Shown here: positions 47,445 through 56,502 of the stretch, piece by piece | Layout: each line of letters starts with the position of its first letter | Position numbering within the stretch: the first letter of the stretch is position 1 | Assembly (NCBI RefSeq): GCF_004310325.1 | Contig: NZ_SIRT01000004.1 | Coordinates: 124,001 to 188,000, forward strand | Direction: 5' to 3' | DNA: 64,000 nucleotides | Source: Hyunsoonleella flava | GTDB lineage: Bacteria; Bacteroidota; Bacteroidia; Flavobacteriales; Flavobacteriaceae | The notes under the pieces: generated by a model | What the model was told of the DNA's origin: nothing | Seen by the model: only the letters and a program-made list of their open reading frames with translations | Database searches by the model: none | Made by a program: the position numbers and the translations under genes

Positions 47445-48236
47445 ATGAGAAAAATTAAACGATCTAGAGCATTTGAAATAGTACTTAATGTAACTGATGA
47501 TGATTTTATAAATCCTCCAAAAGAAGCTCAGAGAAATGCAGTGATTAATCGAGCCTTAAAAGAATTTGTAGGTAATTTGAATATTTTAAATGAGCAAACT
47601 AAGCACTTCGTGCCCGGTGAGACGGTGCATGCCACAAAGAAGGATAGGTCTCAAATAACTCTTGAGGCTCAAGAAATTATGGAAGATTGGCAAATCCCCC
47701 TTATGAAAGAAATGGCCAAAACAATTGCTGAAGATGGTGGAGATATTTTAGAAATTGGTTTTGGAAGAGGCATATCAGCGGAAATGATAATGGCATACCC
47801 CATCGCTTCTTATACCACAATTGAGTGTAATAATACCGTTGTAGATACCTATTATAAACCGTTTGAGGCTAAACATAGCAACAAAAATGTAAAACTGTAC
47901 CATGGCCTGTGGCAAGACCATATAGATTATGTTGGCAAATACGATGGCATATTATTTCATACTTATCCGTTAAACGATGATGAATATATGCAGTACGTTA
48001 ATGGCAGTATCACTTTTGCCGAACATTTTTTTGAACATGCCTCAAACCACTTAAAACCAGGTGGTGCGTTTACCTATTTCTCGAATGAAATAAATTCTTT
48101 AAGCAGAGAACACCAGCAGTTGTTGTTAAAACATTTTTCCTCATTTAGTATACAAGCACTTCCCCTATCTATTCCAGATGATGTTAAAGACACTTGGTGG
48201 GCAAACAGTATTGCAGTGATTAAAGCAGTGAAATGA
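47445..48236 (+). CDS. GAMT-like SAM-dependent methyltransferase between halves of an A domain
   Basis: A 263-residue methyltransferase. Motif I is DILEIGFGRGISAE (100-113), followed by TIECNN (125-130), GLWQDH (154-159) and DGILFHTYPL (167-176), with LKPGGAFTYF later. These match guanidinoacetate N-methyltransferase-like enzymes rather than the usual NRPS N-methyltransferase domains. In interrupted A domains a methyltransferase sits between a8 and a9. Here it is a free-standing gene at exactly that position. Its ATG is in frame with the upstream stop, and its TGA overlaps the next ATG (ATGA). It may methylate His, either the imidazole or the amine. Confidence 0.85.
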   Translation: MRKIKRSRAFEIVLNVTDDDFINPPKEAQRNAVINRALKEFVGNLNILNEQTKHFVPGETVHATKKDRSQITLEAQEIMEDWQIPLMKEMAKTIAEDGGDILEIGFGRGISAEMIMAYPIASYTTIECNNTVVDTYYKPFEAKHSNKNVKLYHGLWQDHIDYVGKYDGILFHTYPLNDDEYMQYVNGSITFAEHFFEHASNHLKPGGAFTYFSNEINSLSREHQQLLLKHFSSFSIQALPLSIPDDVKDTWWANSIAVIKAVK

Positions 48237-50455
48237 CAAAACAGGAACTAGTACAAAAAATAAATGAACTCTCATCTGACGAGAAAAAGTTACTTGCCTA
48301 CAAGTTAAATGAGGCTTTACATTCAAAACCTAAGGATAAGGGCGAAGACTCTTCAAAGAAAATAATAGCATTTCTGAAGGCTAATAATTCTTTAAACAAA
48401 GAAAATCTTAAAACTTACTTAAGGAAAGAGCTTCCAGAATATATGATACCATCTTCAATTGAAATTTTGAAAGAAATACCATTACTTCCCAATGGAAAGG
48501 TGGATAAAAATAGTTTACTCAAAATTAAAGAGAAAACTATACCAGTACAAGATACCCATGACATTTTTGCAACATCAAAAAATGAGATAGAACAAAAGTT
48601 GGTAAAAATATGGGAAGATGTTTTAGGGTTTGAGCCCATAAGTACAAACGATAACTTTTTTGAAATTGGTGGCGACTCCATATTGAGTATTCAAATTATA
48701 TCAAGAGCTCGTAATGAAGGTATTGATTTAAAAGCGAATCAGTTATTCGAAAACCAAACTATAGCAGAACTTGCGCTTATAGCAAGTCAAAGCACAGATT
48801 CTGAGGATGAAAAAGATGACACCAAAATCATTCAGGATAAGCTCGTTAACATTTGGGAAGAGGTTTTAGGATTTTCTCCAATTCATACAAACGATAACTT
48901 TTTTGAAATTGGTGGAGATTCTATTTTAAGCATTCAAATAATTGCCAAGGCACGTAAAGTAGGTATTGAACTAAAAGTTAATCATTTATTTGAAAATCAA
49001 ACTATAGAAGCACTATCGCAAGTTGCCAGTATCCCGGGCGATAAGGATTTAGTAACTAATAAAAATGTAGAACTTAAAGGAGAAGTCCCCCTAACCCCAA
49101 TTCAACATTGGTTTTTTGAAACGCATAAAAAAGCACCGCACTATTGGAATCAAATTATAGAGCTACACAATATCGATAACATAACAAGCGGAACCCTTGA
49201 AAATATATCAGAACAAATTATTGCCACTCATGAAGCACTACGGTTAGGTTTTAAAAATAACTCCGGAAAGTGGACTGCATTTATTAAGCCCGCAGCACAA
49301 ACAAAAGTGTTTTACAAAATTAATGTAACCGGGCAGTCTGCAAACGAACAAAATGATAGAATAAATACAGAATTACTAAAGCTACAGCACGAAACAGATT
49401 TAGCTAAAGACAGCCTATTTAAGGTTTTATATTTTGATTGCAATTCAATTCAAACCAATAAAATAATTATTGTTGCGCATCATTTAGTTGTGGATCATAT
49501 ATCTTGGAATATTATTTTTAATGACATTAAAAGTGCCTTAAGTGATACAACTTCAAAACAAAATCATAGAACGACAATAAAAGATTGGAGCGATTACCTT
49601 ATTCAACTATCAAAACATGTAGATTTCAAAGAGTTGAAATATTGGGAGTCACAATTAGTTGAACACCAAAAGCTCCCGACCGATTATACTTCTGGAGTTT
49701 CTGTCTTTGCCGAAGATACCACTTTTACACATTCAGTTGAGTTGTATAAAGAGCAAACCGAGAATTTAGTTAACAATGCAAATTCAGCCTACAATACTAC
49801 AATTGAAGATTTGTTAATTACGGCACTAATTGCTACCATTGGTAACTGGAGCAATTTAGAACGCATCACCTTAGGTATAGAAAAACAAGGACGTACCATA
49901 AAAGATTTGGAAATGGATTTTTCCAATACAGTCGGTTGGTTTACATCTTATTTTCCTGTTACATTAAACTCTATTAATGTTGAAGATACAACACTAATTA
50001 TAAAAACAACCAAAGAGCAACTAAGAGCTATACCAAACAATGGCATAGGCTTTGGTATTTTAAAATACCTCGCCAACAATAATGAGGTATTAGATAAAAT
50101 AAAGCCAAAAATTCTATTTAACTATCTTGGTAAATCTACCAAATCTCATAACAAAAATGCACTAGACCATTCCTTTGCAAAAGGTCTATTATCAAGATAT
50201 CCGGAGAGTGAACGCCACTATGAAATTGAAATTAATGCATATATTACAGATGGAAAATTGATTGCCAACTGGAGTTTTGCCAAAACTCTTTATAAAGAGA
50301 GTACCGCCATAATGCTAGCCAATACGTTTATAAGTTACTTAAATAGTATCATTCAACATTGTTTGAGTAAAGAAGGCGTATCTTATACGCCTTCAGATTT
50401 CTCCGAAGTAGATCTTGATCAAGATGATCTAGATAATCTTTTAAGCCAATTTTAA
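48233..50455 (+). CDS. NRPS: A-domain tail (a9-a10), two carrier domains, epimerization domain
   Basis: A 740-residue protein. Residues 60-100 hold motif a9 (LPEYMIPSS, 67-75) and a10 (NGKVDKNSL, 87-95) with its Lys, which the 976-residue synthetase lacks. Two carrier domains follow, with Ser149 and Ser230 in IGGDSILSIQII. The E domain (283-740) shows PLTPIQHWFF, HHLVVDHISW, GIEKQGRT, DFSNTVGWFT and IGFGILKYL, so it should epimerize the loaded residue. The first 35 residues may be a linker helix that meets the upstream half. Confidence 0.92.
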   Translation: MTKQELVQKINELSSDEKKLLAYKLNEALHSKPKDKGEDSSKKIIAFLKANNSLNKENLKTYLRKELPEYMIPSSIEILKEIPLLPNGKVDKNSLLKIKEKTIPVQDTHDIFATSKNEIEQKLVKIWEDVLGFEPISTNDNFFEIGGDSILSIQIISRARNEGIDLKANQLFENQTIAELALIASQSTDSEDEKDDTKIIQDKLVNIWEEVLGFSPIHTNDNFFEIGGDSILSIQIIAKARKVGIELKVNHLFENQTIEALSQVASIPGDKDLVTNKNVELKGEVPLTPIQHWFFETHKKAPHYWNQIIELHNIDNITSGTLENISEQIIATHEALRLGFKNNSGKWTAFIKPAAQTKVFYKINVTGQSANEQNDRINTELLKLQHETDLAKDSLFKVLYFDCNSIQTNKIIIVAHHLVVDHISWNIIFNDIKSALSDTTSKQNHRTTIKDWSDYLIQLSKHVDFKELKYWESQLVEHQKLPTDYTSGVSVFAEDTTFTHSVELYKEQTENLVNNANSAYNTTIEDLLITALIATIGNWSNLERITLGIEKQGRTIKDLEMDFSNTVGWFTSYFPVTLNSINVEDTTLIIKTTKEQLRAIPNNGIGFGILKYLANNNEVLDKIKPKILFNYLGKSTKSHNKNALDHSFAKGLLSRYPESERHYEIEINAYITDGKLIANWSFAKTLYKESTAIMLANTFISYLNSIIQHCLSKEGVSYTPSDFSEVDLDQDDLDNLLSQF
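48643..48915 (+). repeat. Internal duplication of the carrier domain, 30 identical bases
   Basis: 48643-48672 and 48886-48915 are identical over 30 bases, 243 bases (81 codons) apart, within the two consecutive carrier domains of the preceding gene. The similarity spans the flanking codons less perfectly. It indicates tandem duplication of the carrier domain. Confidence 0.85.
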
Positions 50456-50466
50456 CCAAAATCTTA

Positions 50467-52875
50467 ATGGGAACAAATACAACTAAATCATCAGTAGAAG
50501 CCATTTACCCTCTAAGCTACATGCAACAAGGGATGTTGATGCACCATTTATCCAATGATGTAGATCAAGGCTTTTTAAATACTGAATGCTGCTTAAAAGG
50601 TGATTTAAAGCTTGATGTTTTCAAACAGGCTTGTACCATTGTTCTTAAAAGGCACGAAGTTTTGCGCGCCACCATTCATTGGAAAAATTTAGAAAAGCCC
50701 GTTCAAGTTATCCATAAGGAGAAAGAAATTGATATTAGGTATTTAGATTGGGAAAAACTATCTGAAGAAGAGCAAAAAAGTAAATGGAAAACTTTAAAGT
50801 ACAGCTCTTCCTTAGAAAAGGCGCCACTAGAAAAAGGTGCTTTACTGAACATTAGCATTATCAAATTATCCAGTAAGCTCCACAAACTTTTGTGGCCCAT
50901 GCACCATATTCTATTGGATGGATGGTCTGCTAGTTTGCTTATTAAGGATATTTTGAATTGTTACAACACGATTCATAATGGTGAAGCTATTACGGTACAG
51001 CCGTTGCCAAATTACAAAGCATACTTAAATTACATTAAAAGCTTACCAGAAGAAAATGCAAAGACTTTTTGGGGCAACTATTTAAAAGATTTTAAAAATG
51101 CATCCCTTTTCAGCAATATAAAGATCAACAAAAAAGAAGATGTACAAGAAACATTTTCCACAAATAGTTTTTCGCTTACAGAGGAAGCCACAGCAAAACT
51201 AAAAACCTATTGCAAACAACATAAAATAACAACAAATATATTTATACAAAGTGTTTGGTCTCTTGTATTAGCGTTATATTTTAATAAAACCGACGTAACC
51301 CATGGCAATACCGTTTCTGGAAGAAGTGGAGATTTCGCAAGTCTGGATAAAATGACTGGTATGTTTATGAACGTACAGCCTGTACGTGGAAAAATTGATT
51401 CAGAGTTAGACTTTCCAAGTTGGTTTGCCTCAATACAAAAATTACATTTTGAAGCCAGAAACTACGAACATACTAGCCTCGATAAGCTTTACTCTTATTG
51501 TGATTGGCCAGAACACGCCACTATGTTTGACAGCCTTATAGTTTTTGAAAATTACCCAACTATAAATGAAAAAAAGGCTGGTCTTGAAGCCATAAATATA
51601 AAAAGTGGACTAACATCTACCTATTCCGTAACTTTAGCTATATTACCAAATAATTGCATGGAATTTGTACTTACCACTAGCACAACTTATATAAATACAG
51701 ATACAGCACAATGGATTGTAAATACTTTAGAAAAAGCTATTTCGCTAATTATTTTGGGAGAAGTTACTACTTATAAAGCTTTAAAATCCCACCTAGAGCC
51801 CTTTAAACAATTTTCATCAACTACTGAGACTGCTTCAAGTGCAACCAATCAAGGCCATAATGTACCTAAAAACAAAACCGAACTGCAACTTTTACAAATA
51901 TGGGAGCATGTTTTAGGCATTAATAACATAAGTACTACGTCCAATTTTTTTGAGTTAGGAGGCAAGTCGCTTATAGCAGTTAAACTATTTTCAATCATTA
52001 ATAAAACCTTCAAAACAAAATTATCTGCAACGGCGCTTTTGGAATATCCATCCATAGAGCTTCTCTCTAACCATATACTTTCAGGAACTAAAAGTGAATC
52101 GTTTCAATTTATAGTACCTATCCGCTCTTCAGGCGATAAGAAACCTATTTTTTGCCTACACGGTGGCGGTGGGTATGTGATTTTTTTCAACCCCCTTGTG
52201 CAAGCTTTAGAAAATGATATTCCTGTTTACGCCTTACAGCCCGCGGGCATCAATAGCAGTAATGAAATGCACAATAGCTTAGAAGAAATGGCTATAGACT
52301 ATGCTAAGGAAATAAAAGCCGTACAACCTAGTGGCCCTTACAATTTGTTAAGTTATTGTTTTAGTACTGGCCTAGGAATAGAAATAGCAAATATTTTTAA
52401 AGCTGAAGGTGAAGAAACCAACCTTGTAGTGATAGATAGCATCATAAAGCAAGAGGATTTTACAAGCCCAGATAGAATTAAAATGCGCATTAGCGGGTTT
52501 TTGGGCAGAATACGTAAAAACCCAGTAAACGCCATTAAACTTATGGTCTTAAATCAGTACTACAAATTCATACATCCGATAGTTTCAAACCTTTTTGCCT
52601 CTAAAAGCGACAAACATCTTGAGAAGTTAAAACTTAACCTAAGAAAGATTTATATAAAATATGGTTGGGATAAAAATCACCCAGACAATGTTTTGTTAAT
52701 CCTATCCGATAAAGCCGATAAAAACTTAAACCATACCTACATTAACTCTTGGAAAAGCATTACAGATGGAAAAGTTAATGTGAAGCACACCAATGGCAAA
52801 CACCATCAACTATTCACAGTTCCATATATTTACAGTATAGCAAAAACAATTGAGGCTGAAATTTACAAACACTAA
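50467..52875 (+). CDS. NRPS terminal protein: C domain, carrier domain, Cys-type thioesterase
   Basis: An 802-residue protein without an A domain. The condensation domain (about 10-450) starts with YPLSYMQQGMLMH, usual in domains that accept a D-residue, and has HHILLDG. The carrier domain has LGGKSLIAV. The thioesterase (about 550-802) has SYCFSTG where most have GxSxG, making Cys631 the nucleophile, with Asp657 and His779 or 780 as partners. Cys thioesterases can close strained rings (lactone, lactam) in some pathways. The carrier must be loaded in trans or by transfer, since no cognate A domain is visible. Confidence 0.9.
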   Translation: MGTNTTKSSVEAIYPLSYMQQGMLMHHLSNDVDQGFLNTECCLKGDLKLDVFKQACTIVLKRHEVLRATIHWKNLEKPVQVIHKEKEIDIRYLDWEKLSEEEQKSKWKTLKYSSSLEKAPLEKGALLNISIIKLSSKLHKLLWPMHHILLDGWSASLLIKDILNCYNTIHNGEAITVQPLPNYKAYLNYIKSLPEENAKTFWGNYLKDFKNASLFSNIKINKKEDVQETFSTNSFSLTEEATAKLKTYCKQHKITTNIFIQSVWSLVLALYFNKTDVTHGNTVSGRSGDFASLDKMTGMFMNVQPVRGKIDSELDFPSWFASIQKLHFEARNYEHTSLDKLYSYCDWPEHATMFDSLIVFENYPTINEKKAGLEAINIKSGLTSTYSVTLAILPNNCMEFVLTTSTTYINTDTAQWIVNTLEKAISLIILGEVTTYKALKSHLEPFKQFSSTTETASSATNQGHNVPKNKTELQLLQIWEHVLGINNISTTSNFFELGGKSLIAVKLFSIINKTFKTKLSATALLEYPSIELLSNHILSGTKSESFQFIVPIRSSGDKKPIFCLHGGGGYVIFFNPLVQALENDIPVYALQPAGINSSNEMHNSLEEMAIDYAKEIKAVQPSGPYNLLSYCFSTGLGIEIANIFKAEGEETNLVVIDSIIKQEDFTSPDRIKMRISGFLGRIRKNPVNAIKLMVLNQYYKFIHPIVSNLFASKSDKHLEKLKLNLRKIYIKYGWDKNHPDNVLLILSDKADKNLNHTYINSWKSITDGKVNVKHTNGKHHQLFTVPYIYSIAKTIEAEIYKH

Positions 52876-52884
52876 ACATATAAT

Positions 52885-53598
52885 ATGCCGAAATACGTAT
52901 TAAATAACAACGTGGATATTTGGCAACTTAATATTTCCCAAACCAAAAGTCATTACGATTACTTCTACAACTTATTATCTAAAGACGAAAAGCTAAAAGT
53001 AGAACGATTCAAGTTTAAAAAAGATAGAATTACATCAACGTTGGCTCGAGGTGTGTTAAGACTATTATTATCAAAATATTTAAACTGCCCTACTGATGCT
53101 ATTATATTCAAATATGGAAAATATGGCAAACCAGAGTTAGTAAATAATAAAACTGCAAAATTTAATGTTTCCCATGCAGGTGAATTTGTAGTTATGGCAC
53201 TTTCAGAAAATACCGAGGTAGGAGTTGATATTGAACAAATTAGATACGACTTTAATATTTTTAATATCGTTAACAATTATTTTTCTAAAACAGAAATAGA
53301 AGCTTTACACAAACTCCCTAGAGCGACACAAACCGAAGCATTTTTTAGAGGATGGACAAGAAAAGAAGCTTTTATTAAGGCCAAATCTCAAGGGTTATCT
53401 TTTCCTCTAGATTCATTTTCTGTATCAATAGATTCAGATATAAAAGCTGAATTAATAGAAACCCTTTGGGATAAAAGCGAAAAAAGCTTATGGCAAATTG
53501 TACCTTTTGAAACCGCTGCAAATTATAAAGCGGCACTTGCAGTAAAGGGACAAATAAACACTATAGAATATTTTAAATACAGCCTAGACTTTATTTGA
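52885..53598 (+). CDS. Sfp-type phosphopantetheinyl transferase
   Basis: A 237-residue enzyme that puts the phosphopantetheine arm on carrier domains. The two core motifs are GVDIEQI near residue 113 and FRGWTRKEAFIKA near 153, with the FNVSHAG segment before them. It ends the right NRPS arm, 9 bases after the C-T-TE gene, so it should activate the five carrier domains in this cluster. The next gene, mnmE, is convergent. Confidence 0.93.
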   Translation: MPKYVLNNNVDIWQLNISQTKSHYDYFYNLLSKDEKLKVERFKFKKDRITSTLARGVLRLLLSKYLNCPTDAIIFKYGKYGKPELVNNKTAKFNVSHAGEFVVMALSENTEVGVDIEQIRYDFNIFNIVNNYFSKTEIEALHKLPRATQTEAFFRGWTRKEAFIKAKSQGLSFPLDSFSVSIDSDIKAELIETLWDKSEKSLWQIVPFETAANYKAALAVKGQINTIEYFKYSLDFI

Positions 53599-53602
53599 AA
53601 AA

Positions 53603-54991
53603 CTATTTCCCGATACAAAAATTAGCAAAAATATTACCCAACAAATCATCATTTGTGATTTCTCCAGTGATTTCCCCAAAGTGGTACAATGCCTGACGGA
53701 TATCAATTGCCAACAAATCTCCAGATAAGCCTGTTTCCAACCCTTCTTTTACTTTTTGTATTTCTTCAAATGCCTTTAAAAGTGCGTCATAATGACGTGT
53801 ATTGGTAACTATGGTTTCATTGTTTCTTAACGCACCTGTATTTATTAAATTTAGAAGTGAATTCGTTAGTTGCTCCACTCCAAAACCCGTTTTAGCAGAT
53901 AGTAATAATACATCAGCTATTGATGTATTGATTTCTGCCAATTGTATATCAGTTAACGTATCTATTTTATTTGCAATAACCAACAGAGGTTTTTGAGGAT
54001 ATTTATTTCTAATCTTTTCAACCTCAATCCTCACAGATTCTATATTGTTTATATTCTTCTGGGCATCAAACAAGTAAATAGTCACTTGTGATTGTTCAAT
54101 CTTTTCAAAGGTCTTCTTAATACCGATACTTTCAACAACATCTTCAGTTTCTCTGATACCTGCCGTATCAATAAATCTGAAACCTATACCTCCAATAGAG
54201 ATTTCATCTTCAATGGTATCTCGTGTAGTTCCGGCAATTTCGGATACAATAGCTCTATCTTCGTTTAATAGTGCATTGAGCAAGGTGGATTTCCCAACAT
54301 TAGGTTCTCCAACGATAGCCACTGGTATACCATTTTTAATGACATTGCCCACAGCAAAGGAATCTATAAGACGTTTTAAGACGAATGTAATTCGCTCTAT
54401 AAGTTCCCCAAACTGGGTTCTATCTGCAAATTCTACATCTTCCTCGGCAAAATCTAGTTCCAACTCTATTAAAGATGCAAAGTTCAATAGCTCTTCTCTT
54501 AGCCTCGCAATTTCTGATGAAAAGCCTCCTCGCATTTGCTGCATCGCTATTTGGTGGGAGGCTGCATTATCACTAGCGATTAAATCTGCAACTGCTTCGG
54601 CCTGACTTAAATCTAATTTGCCGTTTAAAAAAGCACGTAGTGTAAACTCTCCTGCATTTGCCATTCTACAACCTTTCCGAAGAAATAATTGAATAATTTC
54701 TTGCTGAATATAATTGGAACCATGGCAAGATATCTCAACAACGTCTTCACCAGTATATGAATTTGGGTTTTTAAAAACAGACACCAACACCTCATCTAAA
54801 GTGATGCCATCATCAATGATATGCCCCAGGTGAATGGTATGTGTATTTTGCTTGCTTAAAACCTTACCAGAAACAGATTGAAACTGTCTTTCAGCAATAG
54901 AGATAGCATCTTTTCCTGATAACCTTATAATGGCTATTGCTCCTGCTCCAGATGGCGTAGCTAACGCAACTATAGTGTCTTTTAAAATCAT
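53603..54991 (-). CDS. mnmE: tRNA modification GTPase MnmE
   Basis: A 462-residue protein that works with MnmG on wobble uridine modification of tRNA. An N-terminal folate-binding domain (1-120), a helical domain and an inserted Ras-like G domain (GEPNVGKSTLLNALL, DTAGIRE, ANKID) are all present. The C-terminal end is FCIGK, the conserved catalytic Cys motif. It is complete and belongs to the conserved core, marking the right border of the NRPS region. Confidence 0.97.
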   Translation of the reverse strand: MILKDTIVALATPSGAGAIAIIRLSGKDAISIAERQFQSVSGKVLSKQNTHTIHLGHIIDDGITLDEVLVSVFKNPNSYTGEDVVEISCHGSNYIQQEIIQLFLRKGCRMANAGEFTLRAFLNGKLDLSQAEAVADLIASDNAASHQIAMQQMRGGFSSEIARLREELLNFASLIELELDFAEEDVEFADRTQFGELIERITFVLKRLIDSFAVGNVIKNGIPVAIVGEPNVGKSTLLNALLNEDRAIVSEIAGTTRDTIEDEISIGGIGFRFIDTAGIRETEDVVESIGIKKTFEKIEQSQVTIYLFDAQKNINNIESVRIEVEKIRNKYPQKPLLVIANKIDTLTDIQLAEINTSIADVLLLSAKTGFGVEQLTNSLLNLINTGALRNNETIVTNTRHYDALLKAFEEIQKVKEGLETGLSGDLLAIDIRQALYHFGEITGEITNDDLLGNIFANFCIGK

Positions 54992-55008
54992 GACGCAAAA
55001 TTACCAAA

Positions 55009-55842
55009 TTACCTGTTTGTTAGAAATGTACCCTCAGGTGTTATATCAATTAACCGCTGTTTGTATAGATTCCCAAGAGCTTTCTTAAAACTCTTTTTGC
55101 TCATTTCAAGCCTGCTTTTTATAGCTTCGGGGGCCGATTTATCTGTAAGCTCTAAAAACCCACTATTATCCTCAAGTTCCTTTAGTATTTTTTGAGCATT
55201 GGGTTCTATATTTCTAAATCCTATTTTTTCTAATGAAATATCAAGTTTATTACCCGGTCTTATCTTTTTAACAACACCTTTTAATGTATCGCCTACACTT
55301 ATATCCTTAAAAATGTTATCCTTGTAAATTAATCCTGAGTGTTTCTTGTTTACAATTACGTTCCACCCTATATCAGAAGGATGGGACACAATCAAATCTA
55401 CCTCATCAAACTGATCTACAGTCAATTCCTTATTATCCAAAAACCTATTGGTTTTGCTTGAAGCCACTAAACGTTCTGTCTTTTCATCCAAATAGCAATG
55501 CACCAAATACCAACCTCCGGGTTTCATTTTAAAGGCCTGCTCCTTAAACGGACAAAATAATTCCTTTACCAATCCCCAATCTAAAAACGCGCCAAAATCT
55601 GTAACTTGATTACATCTTAAAAGCGCAAACTCCCCTCTTTTAATATATGGAATATCCGTTGTAGCTACTGGACGTTCTTCATTATCCAGATACACAAAAA
55701 CGTCTATTTTATCCCAAATTTTAAACTCAGAAGGCACATATCTATTGGGTAACAATACTTCTTCATCATTTGCATCAATTAAATACACACCATGGTCGGT
55801 TTCACGAAGTATTTCTAAGGTATTTATTTGTCCTAATTCCAT
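55009..55842 (-). CDS. CvfB/YitL-like S1 RNA-binding protein
   Basis: About 277 residues. Several S1-like OB domains are visible (FALLRCNQVTDFGAFLDWG, GLIYKDNIFKDISVGDTLKGVVKKIRPGNKLDISLEKI), followed by a C-terminal winged-helix segment. This is the CvfB layout, which in Staphylococcus affects virulence gene expression. Here it is a general RNA-binding protein of unknown target. I chose ATG 55842: the longer frame to 55899 would run into the dispersed repeat B and add 19 atypical residues. Confidence 0.88.
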   Translation of the reverse strand: MELGQINTLEILRETDHGVYLIDANDEEVLLPNRYVPSEFKIWDKIDVFVYLDNEERPVATTDIPYIKRGEFALLRCNQVTDFGAFLDWGLVKELFCPFKEQAFKMKPGGWYLVHCYLDEKTERLVASSKTNRFLDNKELTVDQFDEVDLIVSHPSDIGWNVIVNKKHSGLIYKDNIFKDISVGDTLKGVVKKIRPGNKLDISLEKIGFRNIEPNAQKILKELEDNSGFLELTDKSAPEAIKSRLEMSKKSFKKALGNLYKQRLIDITPEGTFLTNR

Positions 55843-55872
55843 AGTGGGCAAAGGTAACACTTTATTATTAGG

Positions 55873-55966
55873 GCGCAACCCAAAGGGTCGGGCTTTCACT
55901 ACTCAATCCCTCTCCCGATAGCTATCGGGAGAGGGGATTTCAAACATGCCGTTCAATCCCTTGCGC
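55873..55966 (+). repeat. Structured dispersed repeat, copy B
   Basis: A 94-base element with inverted ends GCGCAA and TTGCGC. It contains GGGTCGGGCTTTC, a perfect 28-base palindrome at 55908-55935 (14 bases CCCTCTCCCGATAG and its complement), TGCC and CAATCCCT. It shares the block order and the GGGTCGGGCTTTC core with copy A at 21019-21103. It lies upstream of the S1-protein gene, inside the 236-base gap between that gene and DUF2853. Confidence 0.8.
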
Positions 55967-56025
55967 AACTGCTCGCTAATATCAGTTGTATATCATAAAT
56001 AGTAGCAAATTTGCTAATTATTAGA

Positions 56026-56056
56026 GTAAAAAAAAAGCGCTGCAAATGCAGCGCTT
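56026..56056 (-). terminator. Terminator of the DUF2853 gene
   Basis: AAGCGCTGCA pairs with TGCAGCGCTT across two bases, followed on the minus strand by a long T run, 22 bases after the DUF2853 stop. Confidence 0.9.
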
Positions 56057-56078
56057 ATGATGTATAGTGTTTTTTCTA

Positions 56079-56417
56079 CTAATAAACGGACTCTTTTCCA
56101 AAGTGCTTAGTTAATAAATAATAAACTACAGCTCTATATTTGTTACGGTTAGACTTTCCATAAGTATCCATAACCTTAGCAATAGCACCATCTAAATCAT
56201 CGCTAGCACTTAATCCTAGTTTTTTAATTAAGAAGTTGTTTTTTACAGTCTCTAATTCAGACTTATCAGAACCTGAAACTGTAGAAGCATCAGCATTGTA
56301 AATTGATGGACCACAACCAATAGTTACTTTAGTTAATAAATCCATATCGGCATTAACGCCACATTTGTCTTTTAAATCTGCTGCATATTTTGTAATAAGC
56401 TCGTCACGTTTACTCAT
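56079..56417 (-). CDS. DUF2853 family protein
   Basis: A 112-residue soluble helical protein. MSKRDELITKYAADLKDKCGV at the N-terminus, the VTIGCGPSIYNADAS motif and the KYRAVVYYLLTKHFGK end mark the DUF2853 family, which is common in Bacteroidota and other bacteria. Function unknown. It has its own terminator and is monocistronic. Confidence 0.85.
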   Translation of the reverse strand: MSKRDELITKYAADLKDKCGVNADMDLLTKVTIGCGPSIYNADASTVSGSDKSELETVKNNFLIKKLGLSASDDLDGAIAKVMDTYGKSNRNKYRAVVYYLLTKHFGKESVY

Positions 56418-56502
56418 GATAAAAAGTATTTTTAGGTTAATAATTATTCAATAAATATAATCAATTTTTTAGACACATTAACTTATGTTAAGTCACATTG
56501 TT

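Noticed and set aside
33749-53598. MbtH-like protein in the NRPS cluster
   Set aside because: No short frame with the MbtH NP-DD--W pattern is seen. The 49-codon ORF at 40035 does not match.
55843-55899. Longer N-terminus of the S1-domain protein
   Set aside because: These codons run into dispersed repeat B and encode a basic Pro-rich stretch atypical of the family. The ATG at 55842 gives a standard start.
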